Shown here in pieces: positions 50,293-60,130 of a DNA stretch of 64,000 nucleotides (positions are counted from its first letter, which is position 1; each line of letters begins with the position of its first letter). The notes under the pieces are model-generated. The model ran no database searches. It was not told the origin of the DNA and saw only the letters and a program-made list of their open reading frames with translations. Made by a program: the position numbers and the translations under genes. Source of the stretch: Tamarix chinensis (Eukaryota > Streptophyta > Magnoliopsida > Caryophyllales > Tamaricaceae); assembly GCA_030549775.1 (NCBI GenBank), contig CM060175.1, positions 106,137,422-106,201,421 on the forward strand. The letters run 5' to 3'.

Positions 50293-50748
50293 ACAAATCA
50301 TATATATATCCGAACCTAGCCGGTTTAAGCTCCACTAATATATTACATTAAAGAAGTCTAAAAGGAGGATACCATTTGAGTCGTTTATTATAATAAACGT
50401 GCCAATCTCAGCTATGATTGAGTTGGGATCCTTCGGCTCATATACCGTCAAGCTACAGAGGACCTTATGATGCTCTTGAGGTTCCATACGAGTTTATAAT
50501 ACGCTTTGCTTGAAATTTTATGACTATTGGATCATATAAGCACTTAGCGTATTATGTAGTATTGGACGACTATATCCTCGTTTATTTTTATAAAAGACCC
50601 TAATCTAGTTTTTTTTTGTTTGGCCCCCTTTCGGATAGTCTCGGCAAGTTCTGCAATTTCGAAACACACGCATTGAGCCTTTATTGGTTGGAGCGGAGGC
50701 ACTAAGAGGAGAAACATTACCAATCGGGGCATTATTAGCAAAATCGAC
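50293..50748. other. No supported gene between copia remnant and MULE
   Basis: Unrecognised sequence. An open frame at 50544-50753 (minus) has no domain I can name. Confidence 0.4.
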
Positions 50749-50757
50749 AACAAAACA
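50749..50757. repeat. Candidate 9-bp target duplication, left (AACAAAACA)
   Basis: An identical 9-mer occurs at 59672-59680, beyond the other end of the MULE. Nine bases is the normal MULE duplication length, but the sequence is A/C low-complexity and sits a few bases outside the recognisable inverted repeat. Confidence 0.4.
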
Positions 50758-50764
50758 ACGTAGT

Positions 50765-50801
50765 TGTTATTTGGAAACCGAGTATTTACTGCGCAGAAAA
50801 C
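50765..50801 (+). repeat. Left terminal inverted repeat of MULE
   Basis: Begins TGTTATTTGGAAACCGAG and ends GCGCAGAAAAC. It is paired with 59626-59662 in inverse orientation. Confidence 0.65.
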
Positions 50802-50818
50802 ATTTGCGCAGTAAATAC
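50782..50818. repeat. Perfect hairpin inside the left MULE end
   Basis: Arms GTATTTACTGCGCA (50782-50795) and TGCGCAGTAAATAC (50805-50818), 14 bp each around a 9-bp loop. The right end has no equally strong hairpin. Confidence 0.9.
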
Positions 50819-50839
50819 CGGTTTTACCCTTTGCTGCTT

Positions 50840-50957
50840 TTGCTTTATTTGACTCTTTGACTCTGCTGCTCCCTTCTCACCCTCTCACCCTCTCGACCGA
50901 GTATTCACTCTCTCTAAAAACTCTCTCGCAGAAGAAATATCAAGCAACTGCAATAAG
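50840..50957 (+). promoter_or_regulatory. Likely 5' leader exon of the PMD gene
   Basis: A CT-rich stretch ends CAACTGCAATAAG followed by GTAAGT at 50958, a strong donor. The next convincing acceptor, AAATTCAG at 52913-52920, directly precedes the ATG at 52921. This would make a leader intron of 1,963 bp that contains the palindrome array. The transcription start is not defined. Confidence 0.5.
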
Positions 50958-51116
50958 GTAAGTTTGTTATTTTATTTTTAATTTTTAATTTATAATATAT
51001 AATTATTTGTAAGTATAATATTTTACATTTATTAGATCTAGTAAAAAAAATTATTAATTTTTTTTAGATCTGGGTTTCGGTAGATTAGACCGAAACCCAG
51101 GGTGGATATGGACGGC

Positions 51117-51470
51117 TTATGAGTTTAGATCTGGGTTTCGGTAAGGGTGGATATCGGCGAAATTGACCGAAGATAGGGTAGGATTTCGATAGTTTTTACC
51201 GAAGACTAGGCTTGGTTTCAGCAATTTTTGCCGATGTAAGGGTTGAGTTTCGGTAGACTACACCGAAATCTAGGCTTGGTTTCGGCAATTTTTGCCGATG
51301 TAAGGGTTTGGTTTCGGCAATTTTTGCCGATGTAAGGGTTGAGTTTCGGTAGAATACACCGAAATCAAGGCTTGGTTTCGGCAATTTTTGCCGATGTAAG
51401 GGTCTTGGTTCGGCAATTTTTGCCGATGTAAGGGTCTTGGTTCGGCAAATTGTGCCGATTCCCGGGACGG
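51117..51470. repeat. Left subterminal palindrome array of MULE
   Basis: About six units of about 32 bp carry TTTCGGCAATTTTTGCCGATG followed by TAAGGG, interleaved with related TTTCGGTAGA.TACACCGAAA units. Each unit is itself an inverted repeat (TCGGCA...TGCCGA or TTCGGT...ACCGAA). Confidence 0.92.
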
Positions 51471-51479
51471 ATTGAATTA

Positions 51480-52920
51480 GGGTTTCGTTAATAATAATTT
51501 GATAATTATAATTTAATTTAATACTATATTTTGATTATGGTTAATTGATTAAATTTAGGATGTAAAATTATATATAATAATTATAATTTAATAATAATAT
51601 TAATTGTACTCTAATATTCTAATTAAATATAGATTAGGTAAATTATATCTTTATTGTATAGTTTTGGTTATTTGTAGGATATATAATTATATATATTAAT
51701 TATAGTTTATTAATTTGGTTATTTTTATGATGTAAAATTATATATATTAAATATAGTTTATTAATAATATTAATTTTACTCGAATATTGGCTATATTTTG
51801 GATATGTAATTATATATATTAATTATGTTTTATTAATTATGTTAATAATATATTTTGATTATGGTTAATTGATTAATTTTAGAAAAATATATTTTTAGAT
51901 TTATTATACTCTAATATTTGAATTAAATATAGGTTTTAGTAAATTGTCTTTCTATTATAGGATTTTGGTTATTTTTATGATGTAAAATTATATATATTGA
52001 ATATAGTTTATTAATTTGGTTATTTTTATGATGTAAAATTATATATATTGAATATAGTTTATTAATAATATTAATTTTACTCGAATATTGTAATGAAATA
52101 TGGGTTTGGTAAATTATATCTGTATGCTATAGTTTTGGTTATTTGTAGGATATATAATTATATATATTAATTATGGTTTATTAATTATATTCATTGTAGG
52201 TTTTAGTTTTGGGTATTGGCTATATCTTTGAAGTGTAATTTGTATATATTAATTAAGATATATTAATGATATATGCTAATTAAAGATTTTAATTATGGTT
52301 AAGTTGATTAATTTTGTTTATTATGTTTATAGATTTGTTAATACGTTGTTAATTATGTTATTGTATTATTTATATATGATTAGTTGTTTATTAGATTTAA
52401 TTATATTTTCATTAAATATGTTAAATAGTATTATGTGATAGGGATTATTGGTGAATGTTTTTAATTATATTGATAGGATAATAGGTTAGATTTGTTTAAT
52501 ATTTTTGTTAAATGTATTTATAATAGATAAAATATGTTTATATCTGAATTATATTTAATTATGTTGCTAAATTGTATGGAATATATTTGGATAATTCTGG
52601 TTGGACTATTGAAAAAATAGATGAGGACATACCATAATTAAGTATACTTTAGTTGTTATATTATACTAAACTCCTACTAGTATGTAATACAAATATTGTT
52701 GATATATTTAATGAATAAAGTAGAGGATTAATGTAAAGAGATTGTATTTGAGTTATATGGTTGGGTATACAGATCTCTTTGGCTATCATAATATGAGTTG
52801 ATATTTATTAATGATATTAATTTCATGTATGTAATTATGTTATATTTATGTTATCACGTATTACCTTCAATTCATATACATAATTAAAAATGACTTTATG
52901 TATTTATTATTGAAATTCAG
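51480..52920. other. AT-rich leader intron of the PMD gene
   Basis: No coding. It contains a degenerate repeated phrase 'tggttattt(g/t)ta(g/t)gat(g/a)ta(a/t)aattatatatatt(a/g)a' at about 51660, 51720, 51965, 52020 and 52140. Confidence 0.55.
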
Positions 52921-53559
52921 ATGAGTCGCAGACAAGACAATGTAGTAGATAGAACCGATGGTCGGCATGTGACTGCTTCTGCACGACGTAACAGAACTGG
53001 TACTGAGGTACCTGCGCCGATGGCTCGTTTGAGAAATTTCGGCAGGAGTATTACCAAAGGATTACGACGATCTAAGAAATCTGGAGAACAAGAACCGGAA
53101 GAAGCATCAGAACAACAAGAATATGCAGAAGTTCGCGAAGAACCATCGTCTAGTCAACAAGGTCATAAATTTCCATCATTTATAGACTATGCAGGTCGTC
53201 CATCATTTGTGGCTGATGTTGGTACTACGGGGTTTGGAGGTTTGGGGGCAAGAGGTCCGGGGTTTGGAGGTTTGGGGGCAAGAGGTCCGGGGTTTGTAGG
53301 TTTGGGGGTTGGAGGTTCTAGGGTTGGAGATTCTGGGTATCGAGGTTCTGGGGTTGGAGGTGCTGGGTATGGAGGTTCCGGGTACGGAGGTTCCGAGTCA
53401 GGAGGTTTTCCATATCTTACACAATATGTAGATTTACTTACCTCACCGGCGCAGCCTGCTATGGGAGGAGGAGGAGGAGGAGCATCGTCATCGAGACTCT
53501 ACCGTAATGATGATGATGAGGAGGAGGAGGAAGAAGAGGAGGAGGAAGAGGAGGAGGAG

Positions 53560-53594
<35 letters not shown>

Positions 53595-55406
53595 GGAGGA
53601 GGAGGATAGAGATCATCATGATAGGGATGTTGGTGATGCTGGTCACGATAGTGATGATGAAGAGAGTATACAATTAAAGGATGAATGGTACTTGCTTGGG
53701 CCATGTCCAGGAGGTCCAATAATTCCTGATTTGATTCCTAGCTTTGGTGGTCACGCAGCTTTAGATTTATGGTTAGGAAAGGTAAGTTTAATATATCCAT
53801 TATTTCTTAATTATTATTTTATATGTAATCAATCATATGTACACATTACATTTGCTTGTTGTATTGATCAGGATCGGGGTTGTCTGAAGATCCACACGAG
53901 GCAGGAGGTTTTAAGAAGTTTTCTAGGAAGTGTCAATGATAGGATGTTCGCTCTGATACGACGAACAGGATTATCACACCTTCCATCCTGCACATTTGAA
54001 CATGTGAACGTGCCGCTTATTTCAGCATTTATCGAGCGATGGCAACCAGACACAAATAGCTTTCATATGCCATGGGGGGAGATGACGATCACTCTTTTAG
54101 ATGTACATCGTATATTAGGGCTACGTGTTGATGGTCATCCATTACATTTGGACATGACGGCGGACACGCGTGGGCAAATGATTGGTGCAATGGGTGGCTT
54201 ATTTGGGATGGAGGAAATGCAAGTGAATGAAGTCACTCGAAAGGGCGGGCTTCCATTTAAATGGCTGCAAGAAGTATGTGAATCATACTGGTTAGGGGAC
54301 GAAGCAAAAGCGATCGGGTATACATTATGGTTGATCGGCTTATCGCTGTTTGTCGATAAGACGGTTGATAAAGTAAATCCATACTTTATCATTTTCCTTC
54401 AAGATCTTAGCCAGGTTGAAGGTTATGCATGGGGTGCAGCCACACTTGCTTTTTTATATCGACAGCTTGGCATGGCTTCTAGAGCCGACGCTGCTCAATT
54501 GTCTGGATGCATGACTCTATTACAGGTAATTTTATAATCAATATATATATACATATATGCCATACTCTATATTCATTATGATGGCTAACAATCGAATATT
54601 ATGACAGACGTGGATATATGAGTACTTTCCTGGGTTTGGAGTGGAAAGATCTGGGTATGATCCAGACCATCCTCGTTGTATGAGGTGGTATTGTGGCCAG
54701 AAATTCGAAAATCAATTGGAGACGCTCGAGTACTTTCGGACAAAGATTGATGTTATGTCTGCGTCGAAGGTATGCTAAATCAATTATTTTATCCTCCTAT
54801 ATTATATTTGTGATATCCATATTTACTTGAATATTTTCGTGAAAGGTCAATTGGGATCCGTACGGAGTTGCTAATCCATATATATATTGTCGTATGACAT
54901 TCTATCACGGTTGTATACACTGTTTGGCCAAAGTTGAACCACATATGCCTGATAGAGTGACACGACAATTCGGTTATATACAAGTCATCCCTGAGGAGCC
55001 CATCAAGCCAAATACAAACTCATACAGAGGTCCTTCCCTGAAGAAGTACAAAGTATACTATGCACACATGTTGGGGCAATGGTTCTTGAGGTATGAACAT
55101 ATTTTGGGCCCGGATGTTTTTGGACCGGCTGTTGAATACCCATGGGAAGTGGCCGATGATTATATGGATTGGTATGTTCCGAGAACGCATAGATATATAT
55201 TGGCTACGACGGAAGAATATTTGGCTGAACATGCGAACGATGATCATCATATACCAGCCGAAAAACGTCTGAACAAAGCACGTAAAACTATTCGTCGATT
55301 GTATTGGAGGGGAGAGCCAGCTCCAAATTATGAGCAGTTAGTTACATGTATCGAAACCCTTGTGCGTGATTTAGGAGTTACTCCACCTCGGCGTGGCCAT
55401 TTGTAA
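52921..55406 (+). CDS. Plant mobile domain (PMD / MAIN-like) protein, transposon-borne
   Basis: Four coding exons, all phase 0: 52921-53781, 53872-54525, 54608-54769 and 54846-55406 (TAA), 745 aa. Introns are 90, 82 and 76 bp with GT-AG ends. The 90-bp intron is also open, so an unspliced variant stays in frame. The order is a basic N-terminus, repeats of GFGGLGARGP and GGSG/YGGSG type (about residues 100-180), an unbroken acidic run of about 30 Glu/Asp (53515-53610), then the PMD with HAALDLWLGK, DRGCLKIHTRQEVLRSFL, FHMPWGEMTITLLDVHRILGLRVDGHP and TWIYEYFPGF. The PMD is shared by MAIN/MAIL1 silencing proteins and by plant transposons; its biochemical role is not settled. It converges with the transposase gene, with 367 bp between their ends. 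Confidence 0.88.
53515..53610 (+). repeat. (GAG/GAA)n repeat encoding the acidic run
   Basis: A purine trinucleotide repeat within the PMD gene. The opposite strand reads as poly-Leu or poly-Pro frames that are not genes. Confidence 0.95.
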
Positions 55407-55773
55407 TGAACTTCATGTATTACCGTATTGTTATGTGAAAACATTAACATATGTTTGTTAGAATTAATACCACCTGTCCTTATTATTTTACCATTGACTA
55501 TTTGTGTTCAAATTTAAAAACATATCAAGTGTTTTTTTATATATCCATAGTTTAGAACAATTCTACATTAAAGTTGAGTCCGAAGATAAAGGATGAGGGT
55601 CTTGTGTGTCATCGTTTACCAATGCACGCCATTGTTCGAATCTTGAAGAATATTGCGTATTCCATGTTGAAACGCTGCTATCACGATATCTATTCCAATT
55701 GGTATGTACTGGTGGGAGTGGAAAACTTTCCAGAAGATATACCTGTAGAAAAAAAAACTATTATGTCAGCCAT
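55407..55773. other. Intergenic region between convergent MULE genes
   Basis: 367 bp holding both 3' ends. It probably contains both poly(A) sites. No further gene is visible. Confidence 0.6.
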
Positions 55774-58623
55774 TCATATCATATTGAAATGGAAAAATTC
55801 TTCATTAAACTTAGTGCTCACCGATATGTAGTGACTCATGTCTTGCAAGAAAAATATAGTGACTTCAGTTTCAGGACCTTGAATTCCGTGCATAGCCACT
55901 AAAGGTAAGAATGAGCTGCATGCATTCAATGAGTAATATGCGAACAACACACAGTAACGGGTTGCAATGACATGACCAATATCAGGCATTTCCATCCAGT
56001 GTGCCATCGGAGCTGGCCCTTCCCAGTGGGCAATAGTATTAAGAACTTGATCAACGCTTTCGTAGACGAACACGTTCTCGTACAACTGTCGTCTCGCCAA
56101 TATCTCATGATACAAGTCCGTACGAATCTGAACCCATCGTTCTTCATCTCCTAGTATAATAGAAGCCAGTGCTCTGAAACCACAATTCCCATCTCCTAAA
56201 ACATTACACCAGCTACTAATATAAGGAACTATATGTCGATTCATTTGAGTCACATATGGAAATTGAAATTGGCCTGATGACAGAAATGCCGATTGCCGTC
56301 CCCGACCCCGACCCCGACCCCGACGTTGAGTTGATCTAGGACGACTACAAAATTGTTGTTCTGTATACTCCCAACTAGATTGTTCCCTTCTAGTGGAGTT
56401 CCTTGGTCGACCCCTGTGTTGCCGTACTTGTGGCTCGTCGAAAGGTGTTCTCTGGGGAACTGCAATATTAAATATCTCTCTAGCCAACTGATTCTGTATT
56501 TCTGGTGGCTGGCGCATAACAGATTCCATCGAAATATGGAGCAAGTGAGATGCGACATCAATTGGTTCTTGGGGTCTCGGTGGAGTAATGGGTCCATCTA
56601 TGTCGAGTTTCTTCCAAAACGGATGAATAGCCGACAGGGGGATTGACATGTAGTTATGAATGTATGTTTTAATTTCATGCGTACACGGTATCCCGTGCGT
56701 ACGACGCATGTAACATCCGCATAAATCATCATTCCCACTTACATGCTCAAGTCTCTGACACTCGTTCTTCACCAACTCCATTGCATATAAAGAAACATGA
56801 CCCCTCATATTGGCATAAAGATCACTTGTAGCAAAATGAGGAGTGTTGAACCGAGACCTCTCAAGCGATGCTTTTATCTCATCATGTTGTAATTCGAGGA
56901 ACGTGTGCATTTGTTTGTGGACTGTATTGAAGCTGCCCCGTGATGTCTCCAGGAATCTTTTTAAAGATCCATGAGCTCCTTCAACCCTGTTCGTTACAAA
57001 AATTTATTTACTTAACTTTATCAACATAAAATAAGCTCAATCAGCTATCACGGTTGCAAGAAAATATAAATCATACCTATTCGTTGTAAGTTGATGGATA
57101 TGGAACACGTCACCAAAGAATGCTGCAACAATTTTATGTTTGTAGGGTTGTAGCCAATTCGTCTTGAGATACGAAATTAGACTGGGCATGCTTCTGTAAT
57201 CTTCCTCTATTGACAACAATCGTGCCTCATATGTTTCTTCGTCCGTGGCATCTATCAAATTTTTCCATCGTGACATAAAACCACGTGCGAACGATGAACG
57301 ACCATAAAGTTTCTTACATTTTTCCTCGACATTCTTATTCACATGAAATCTGCATAATAAATGTTTTGAAGTAGGAAAAATATGTTCCACAGCTGAAATT
57401 AGAGCAAGTTCTCGGTCGGTAATAATGGTGGTTGGAAGCATATATGGATCCATTAAGGTCTTTAATCTCTCAAGCACCCATAAATAATTTTCCTCCTTCT
57501 CAGATGACATGTATGCACATGCAACGTTGAAATTCAATTGTGTCGGTGTTAAGCCAATAACTTCAAGTAAGGGCATTCCGTATCTATTTGTCTTATACGT
57601 GCAATCCATTTGTAAAACAAAAGGAAATGCACGTAAAATATTAACAGATACGGGATGTGCGAACAGATGCTCACTTATTACGTTTGATTGAGGCTCACTT
57701 CGATGCCACTGAAAATAATTATTCTCAACCAACATACTCATGACATGCTGTAACATTGTTTGACCATCCATTTCTTCGGACCTAAGCTTCTGTCGAGCAT
57801 TATAAATATGCCTCCTCATACTCACATTACCTTCAAATTGTTTTTGAAGAAGTGGTATGATTTGTCGTGGCTTCACGTTAGCTGTAATAAGTTCATCAAC
57901 AAATTGAACTTCATTTTCTGTTAACTTACCAAGAACAGCATGGCCTTGCTCATAATTAGCCAATTCGTGATTGTGTGTCCCGTTCTTAACTACCACTTGC
58001 CATCCACCATTATTATTTTCAACACCAATAATAAAAAAAGGACAATCGGTTTTTTTTGAACAAGTATTACGTGCACCTTCGGTATCTGTTGGTCTAGTAC
58101 GGACGTACGTACCACTTCGTTCACATCTTATCGAGACTCTACCCGCCCCTATACCATTTCCTTTTCTAGAACCTTTGATGATCAAAATCATCTTATGAGT
58201 TCTACCCATTTTCTTAACCCATGTCACAAGTTCATCCCGATCCGAAAATATTTCATCTGTTACAAAAAATCTCTGATAATTTTCACTCGTAAAAGATGTA
58301 TTCCCCATGTCCTGAAAAAAAGAGTTTACCATAATAATATAATAACAAAAAACTATAAATTTCATGTAACTAATTTTTTCGCCACAATTTACAATACTTA
58401 AAAAATAATATTTTACCTCTTCGTTGAAGTTGTAATTAATATTGGGAGAATGCATTTGCGTATCTTCTGCATATCCATAGCTTCTCGGTATTGTAAATCT
58501 ATCATCGTAATACGATGGGGTTCTGACCCCATCTTCGTAGCTCATCGGACTTCCGAAATCATCGTACCCTATCGAAGTTTCAAACTCTTCGTAGTTTGAA
58601 GAACTTCCAAATTCATTATTCAT
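55774..58623 (-). CDS. FAR1/MULE transposase with SWIM finger fused to OTU cysteine protease
   Basis: Three exons: 58623-58417, 58311-57077 and 56986-55774, 884 aa. Introns are 105 and 90 bp. The second joins ...TTN-R to VEGAHGSLKRFL, restoring a family motif. A FAR1/WRKY-GCM1-type zinc site is formed by C132, C153, C159, H182 and H184. MULE transposase core: D305 (MDCTYKTN), D368 (TTIITDRELAL) and E483 (RVEGAH) as the likely DDE triad. SWIM finger: C570-x-C572...C582-x-H584. A basic RRGRGRGRGR linker lies near 703-712. The OTU domain (about 735-870) has GDGNCGFRAL, with D746 and C749 as catalytic candidates, and SHYISV with H866. In active form the transposase half would bind and move the element; the OTU half would cleave ubiquitin or a related modifier. 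All catalytic residues are present. The start at 58623 fits the TATA box at 58731-58738. Confidence 0.9.
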
Positions 58624-58730
58624 TGTGAGTGTTTGACAAATATTGAAAAATTATATCTCAACCTTCAACTAACAAAGTTTCTGCAGAATAGAAATATTGA
58701 GTTGAAGAATACGATCGGGTAAGCTGTTCC

Positions 58731-58738
58731 TTTATATA
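58731..58738 (-). promoter_or_regulatory. TATA box of the transposase-OTU gene
   Basis: Minus-strand TATATAAAGG, 108 bp before the ATG, implying a leader of about 80 bases. Confidence 0.7.
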
Positions 58739-58739
58739 C

Positions 58740-59241
58740 AAGGCTTCATGTTCCTATCCCTGACGAGCTTAACATACCATCGTACAATTATTTTACTTAC
58801 AAAGATATGCAACAGTAAATTTATTCTACGTATCGTCCTACAATACTATTTGCAGAAGCCACAGACATTTACTATCCCTGCTAGCAACCTTCGATTCATT
58901 GTATATGATCGGCCAAACTTGCCGAAACACCAACAGTACGCGTTACTGAAACACCAGCAATAATATGATTCATTGTCAGGTAAGATTATTTTGTCAGAAG
59001 TACGCGTTACTTTTACTGTGTACAATCTTTGAATCAGCGTTTTTGTTATTTGGAAAACAAAATTTTACTCCATAGAAAATATATTTTATCCTTATCTTAT
59101 ATTTTTTTAATTATAAATATATTAATTTAATTTTGTATCAAATATTTATATAAATTCCGATTTTTTTAATTATAAATAATAATTATTTACAAACTTTTTT
59201 CGACCGAAATTAAAATAAAATAATAATAATTGGTGAACCGG
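58740..59241. other. Transposase promoter region inside MULE
   Basis: No gene. 59060-59235 is extremely AT-rich. A phrase containing AGTACGCGTTACT(G/T) occurs twice, at about 58935 and 58999. Confidence 0.5.
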
Positions 59242-59605
59242 GCCGGTTTCGGCAAAAATTGCCGATCCCCTGGCTCGGTTTCGGCAAAAATTGCCGATCC
59301 CCTGGCCCGGTTTCGGCAAAAATTGCCGATCCTCTGGCCCGGTTTCGGCAAAAATTGCCGATCCCCTTGCACGGTTTCGGCAAAAATTGCCGATCCCCTG
59401 GGCTGGTTTCGGTACAAATTGCCGAATATATCGGCCGAAATAAAAAATATATATGCTGCAATAATTGCCGATATGTTTCGGCCGAAATTGAAAAAAAAAA
59501 ATTTATTTTTTTTTTGTTGCATCGGCAGTGTTTGCCGATGTCTTGACCTGCTTTCGGCAATAAGTACCGATGGTCAGGGCCATTTTCGGCAAAAAATGCC
59601 GATGA
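59242..59605. repeat. Right subterminal palindrome array of MULE
   Basis: Five near-identical units at 31-32 bp spacing (about 59246-59400) with GGTTTCGGCAAAAATTGCCG then ATCCCCTGGC, followed by more diverged units to 59605. The palindromic core matches the left array, while the linkers differ (ATCCCCTGGC here, ATGTAAGGG on the left), so the two arrays expanded separately. Confidence 0.92.
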
Positions 59606-59625
59606 AAAGGTTACTTTCGGTATCT

Positions 59626-59662
59626 GTTTTCCGCCGAGTAAAAATGCGTTTTCCGTTTAACA
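59626..59662 (-). repeat. Right terminal inverted repeat of MULE
   Basis: The reverse complement begins TGTTAAACGGAAAACGC and ends CGGCGGAAAAC, matching the left end at 27 of 37 positions. Confidence 0.65.
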
Positions 59663-59671
59663 ATACCCCAA

Positions 59672-59680
59672 AACAAAACA
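59672..59680. repeat. Candidate 9-bp target duplication, right (AACAAAACA)
   Basis: Identical to 50749-50757; the caveats are given with that copy. Confidence 0.4.
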
Positions 59681-59705
59681 GCTCTTCCATTTTCCTCTGG
59701 GACCG

Positions 59706-59715
59706 TATATAAAAA
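59706..59715 (+). promoter_or_regulatory. TATA box of the COBRA-like gene
   Basis: TATATAAAAA, the first good TATA upstream of the COBRA-like ATG, about 420 bp away. It lies only about 43 bp downstream of the recognisable right end of the MULE. Confidence 0.6.
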
Positions 59716-60011
59716 TAGAAAATCAAAATTTTGGGGCGCAAAAAAAAAAAAAAAAGAAACTATTTAAGGAAAACAGACAGCTGTGCGAAGAGAGCGGCGA
59801 AAAAAACTGGAGGAAGGGAGAATGCGGCTGAATCAGGACCAAATATTGCGCCTTCTCCTTTCTTCAGGGGTCCTCCCACGGGTATCGATTCCAATCTCTA
59901 AGTAATCATTCACACCCTCTCCTCATTTCCTTCTTCACGGTGAGGTGTCCGGCCACCGGTACACCAACCCTCGCCTCCCACCTCTCTCTTTTCTTTTTCT
60001 CTTCCTTCTCA

Positions 60012-60057
60012 CGAAGAAGAAGAAGAAGAAGAAGAAGAAGAAGAAGAAGAAGAAGAA
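60012..60057 (+). repeat. (GAA)n repeat in the COBRA-like 5' leader
   Basis: About 15 GAA units between the presumed transcription start and the ATG at 60131. Confidence 0.95.
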
Positions 60058-60130
60058 ACAACGTATATAAAAGATTAAACAAAAAAACAATACATTAAGA
60101 TATCAACGCTGAATAAGATTGCTACTCATT

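Larger units (their letters stand above)
50758..59671. mobile_element. Intact MULE carrying a PMD gene and a transposase-OTU fusion gene
   Basis: About 8.9 kb. A 37-bp left end at 50765-50801 matches the reverse complement of 59626-59662 at 27 of 37 positions without gaps; shared parts include TGTTA, GGAAA and TTTACT, ending GAAAAC. Subterminal palindrome arrays occur at both sides (51117-51470 and 59242-59605). Two open genes converge on the middle: a plus-strand PMD protein and a minus-strand FAR1/MULE transposase with SWIM and OTU domains. Both read cleanly through consensus introns, so the element may be recent and autonomous. MULEs carrying PMD genes are known, as are transposases with added protease domains. 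This specific layout I cannot match to a described family. Confidence 0.8.

Noticed and set aside
51117..51470. Regularly spaced repeats that superficially resemble a CRISPR array
   Set aside because: Plant nuclear context, palindromic units without unique spacers, mirrored at the other transposon end.
53459..53719. Leu-rich and Pro-rich minus-strand frames
   Set aside because: Translations of the opposite strand of the GAG/GAA repeat within the PMD gene.
59187..59712. Overlapping frames on both strands with repeated GFGKNCRSP or GDRQFLPKP motifs
   Set aside because: Translations of the palindrome array at the right MULE end; no start context or domain.
60119..60130. Upstream extension of the COBRA-like reading frame
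   Set aside because: The frame is open from 60119 but that codon is TTG; the first ATG is at 60131.
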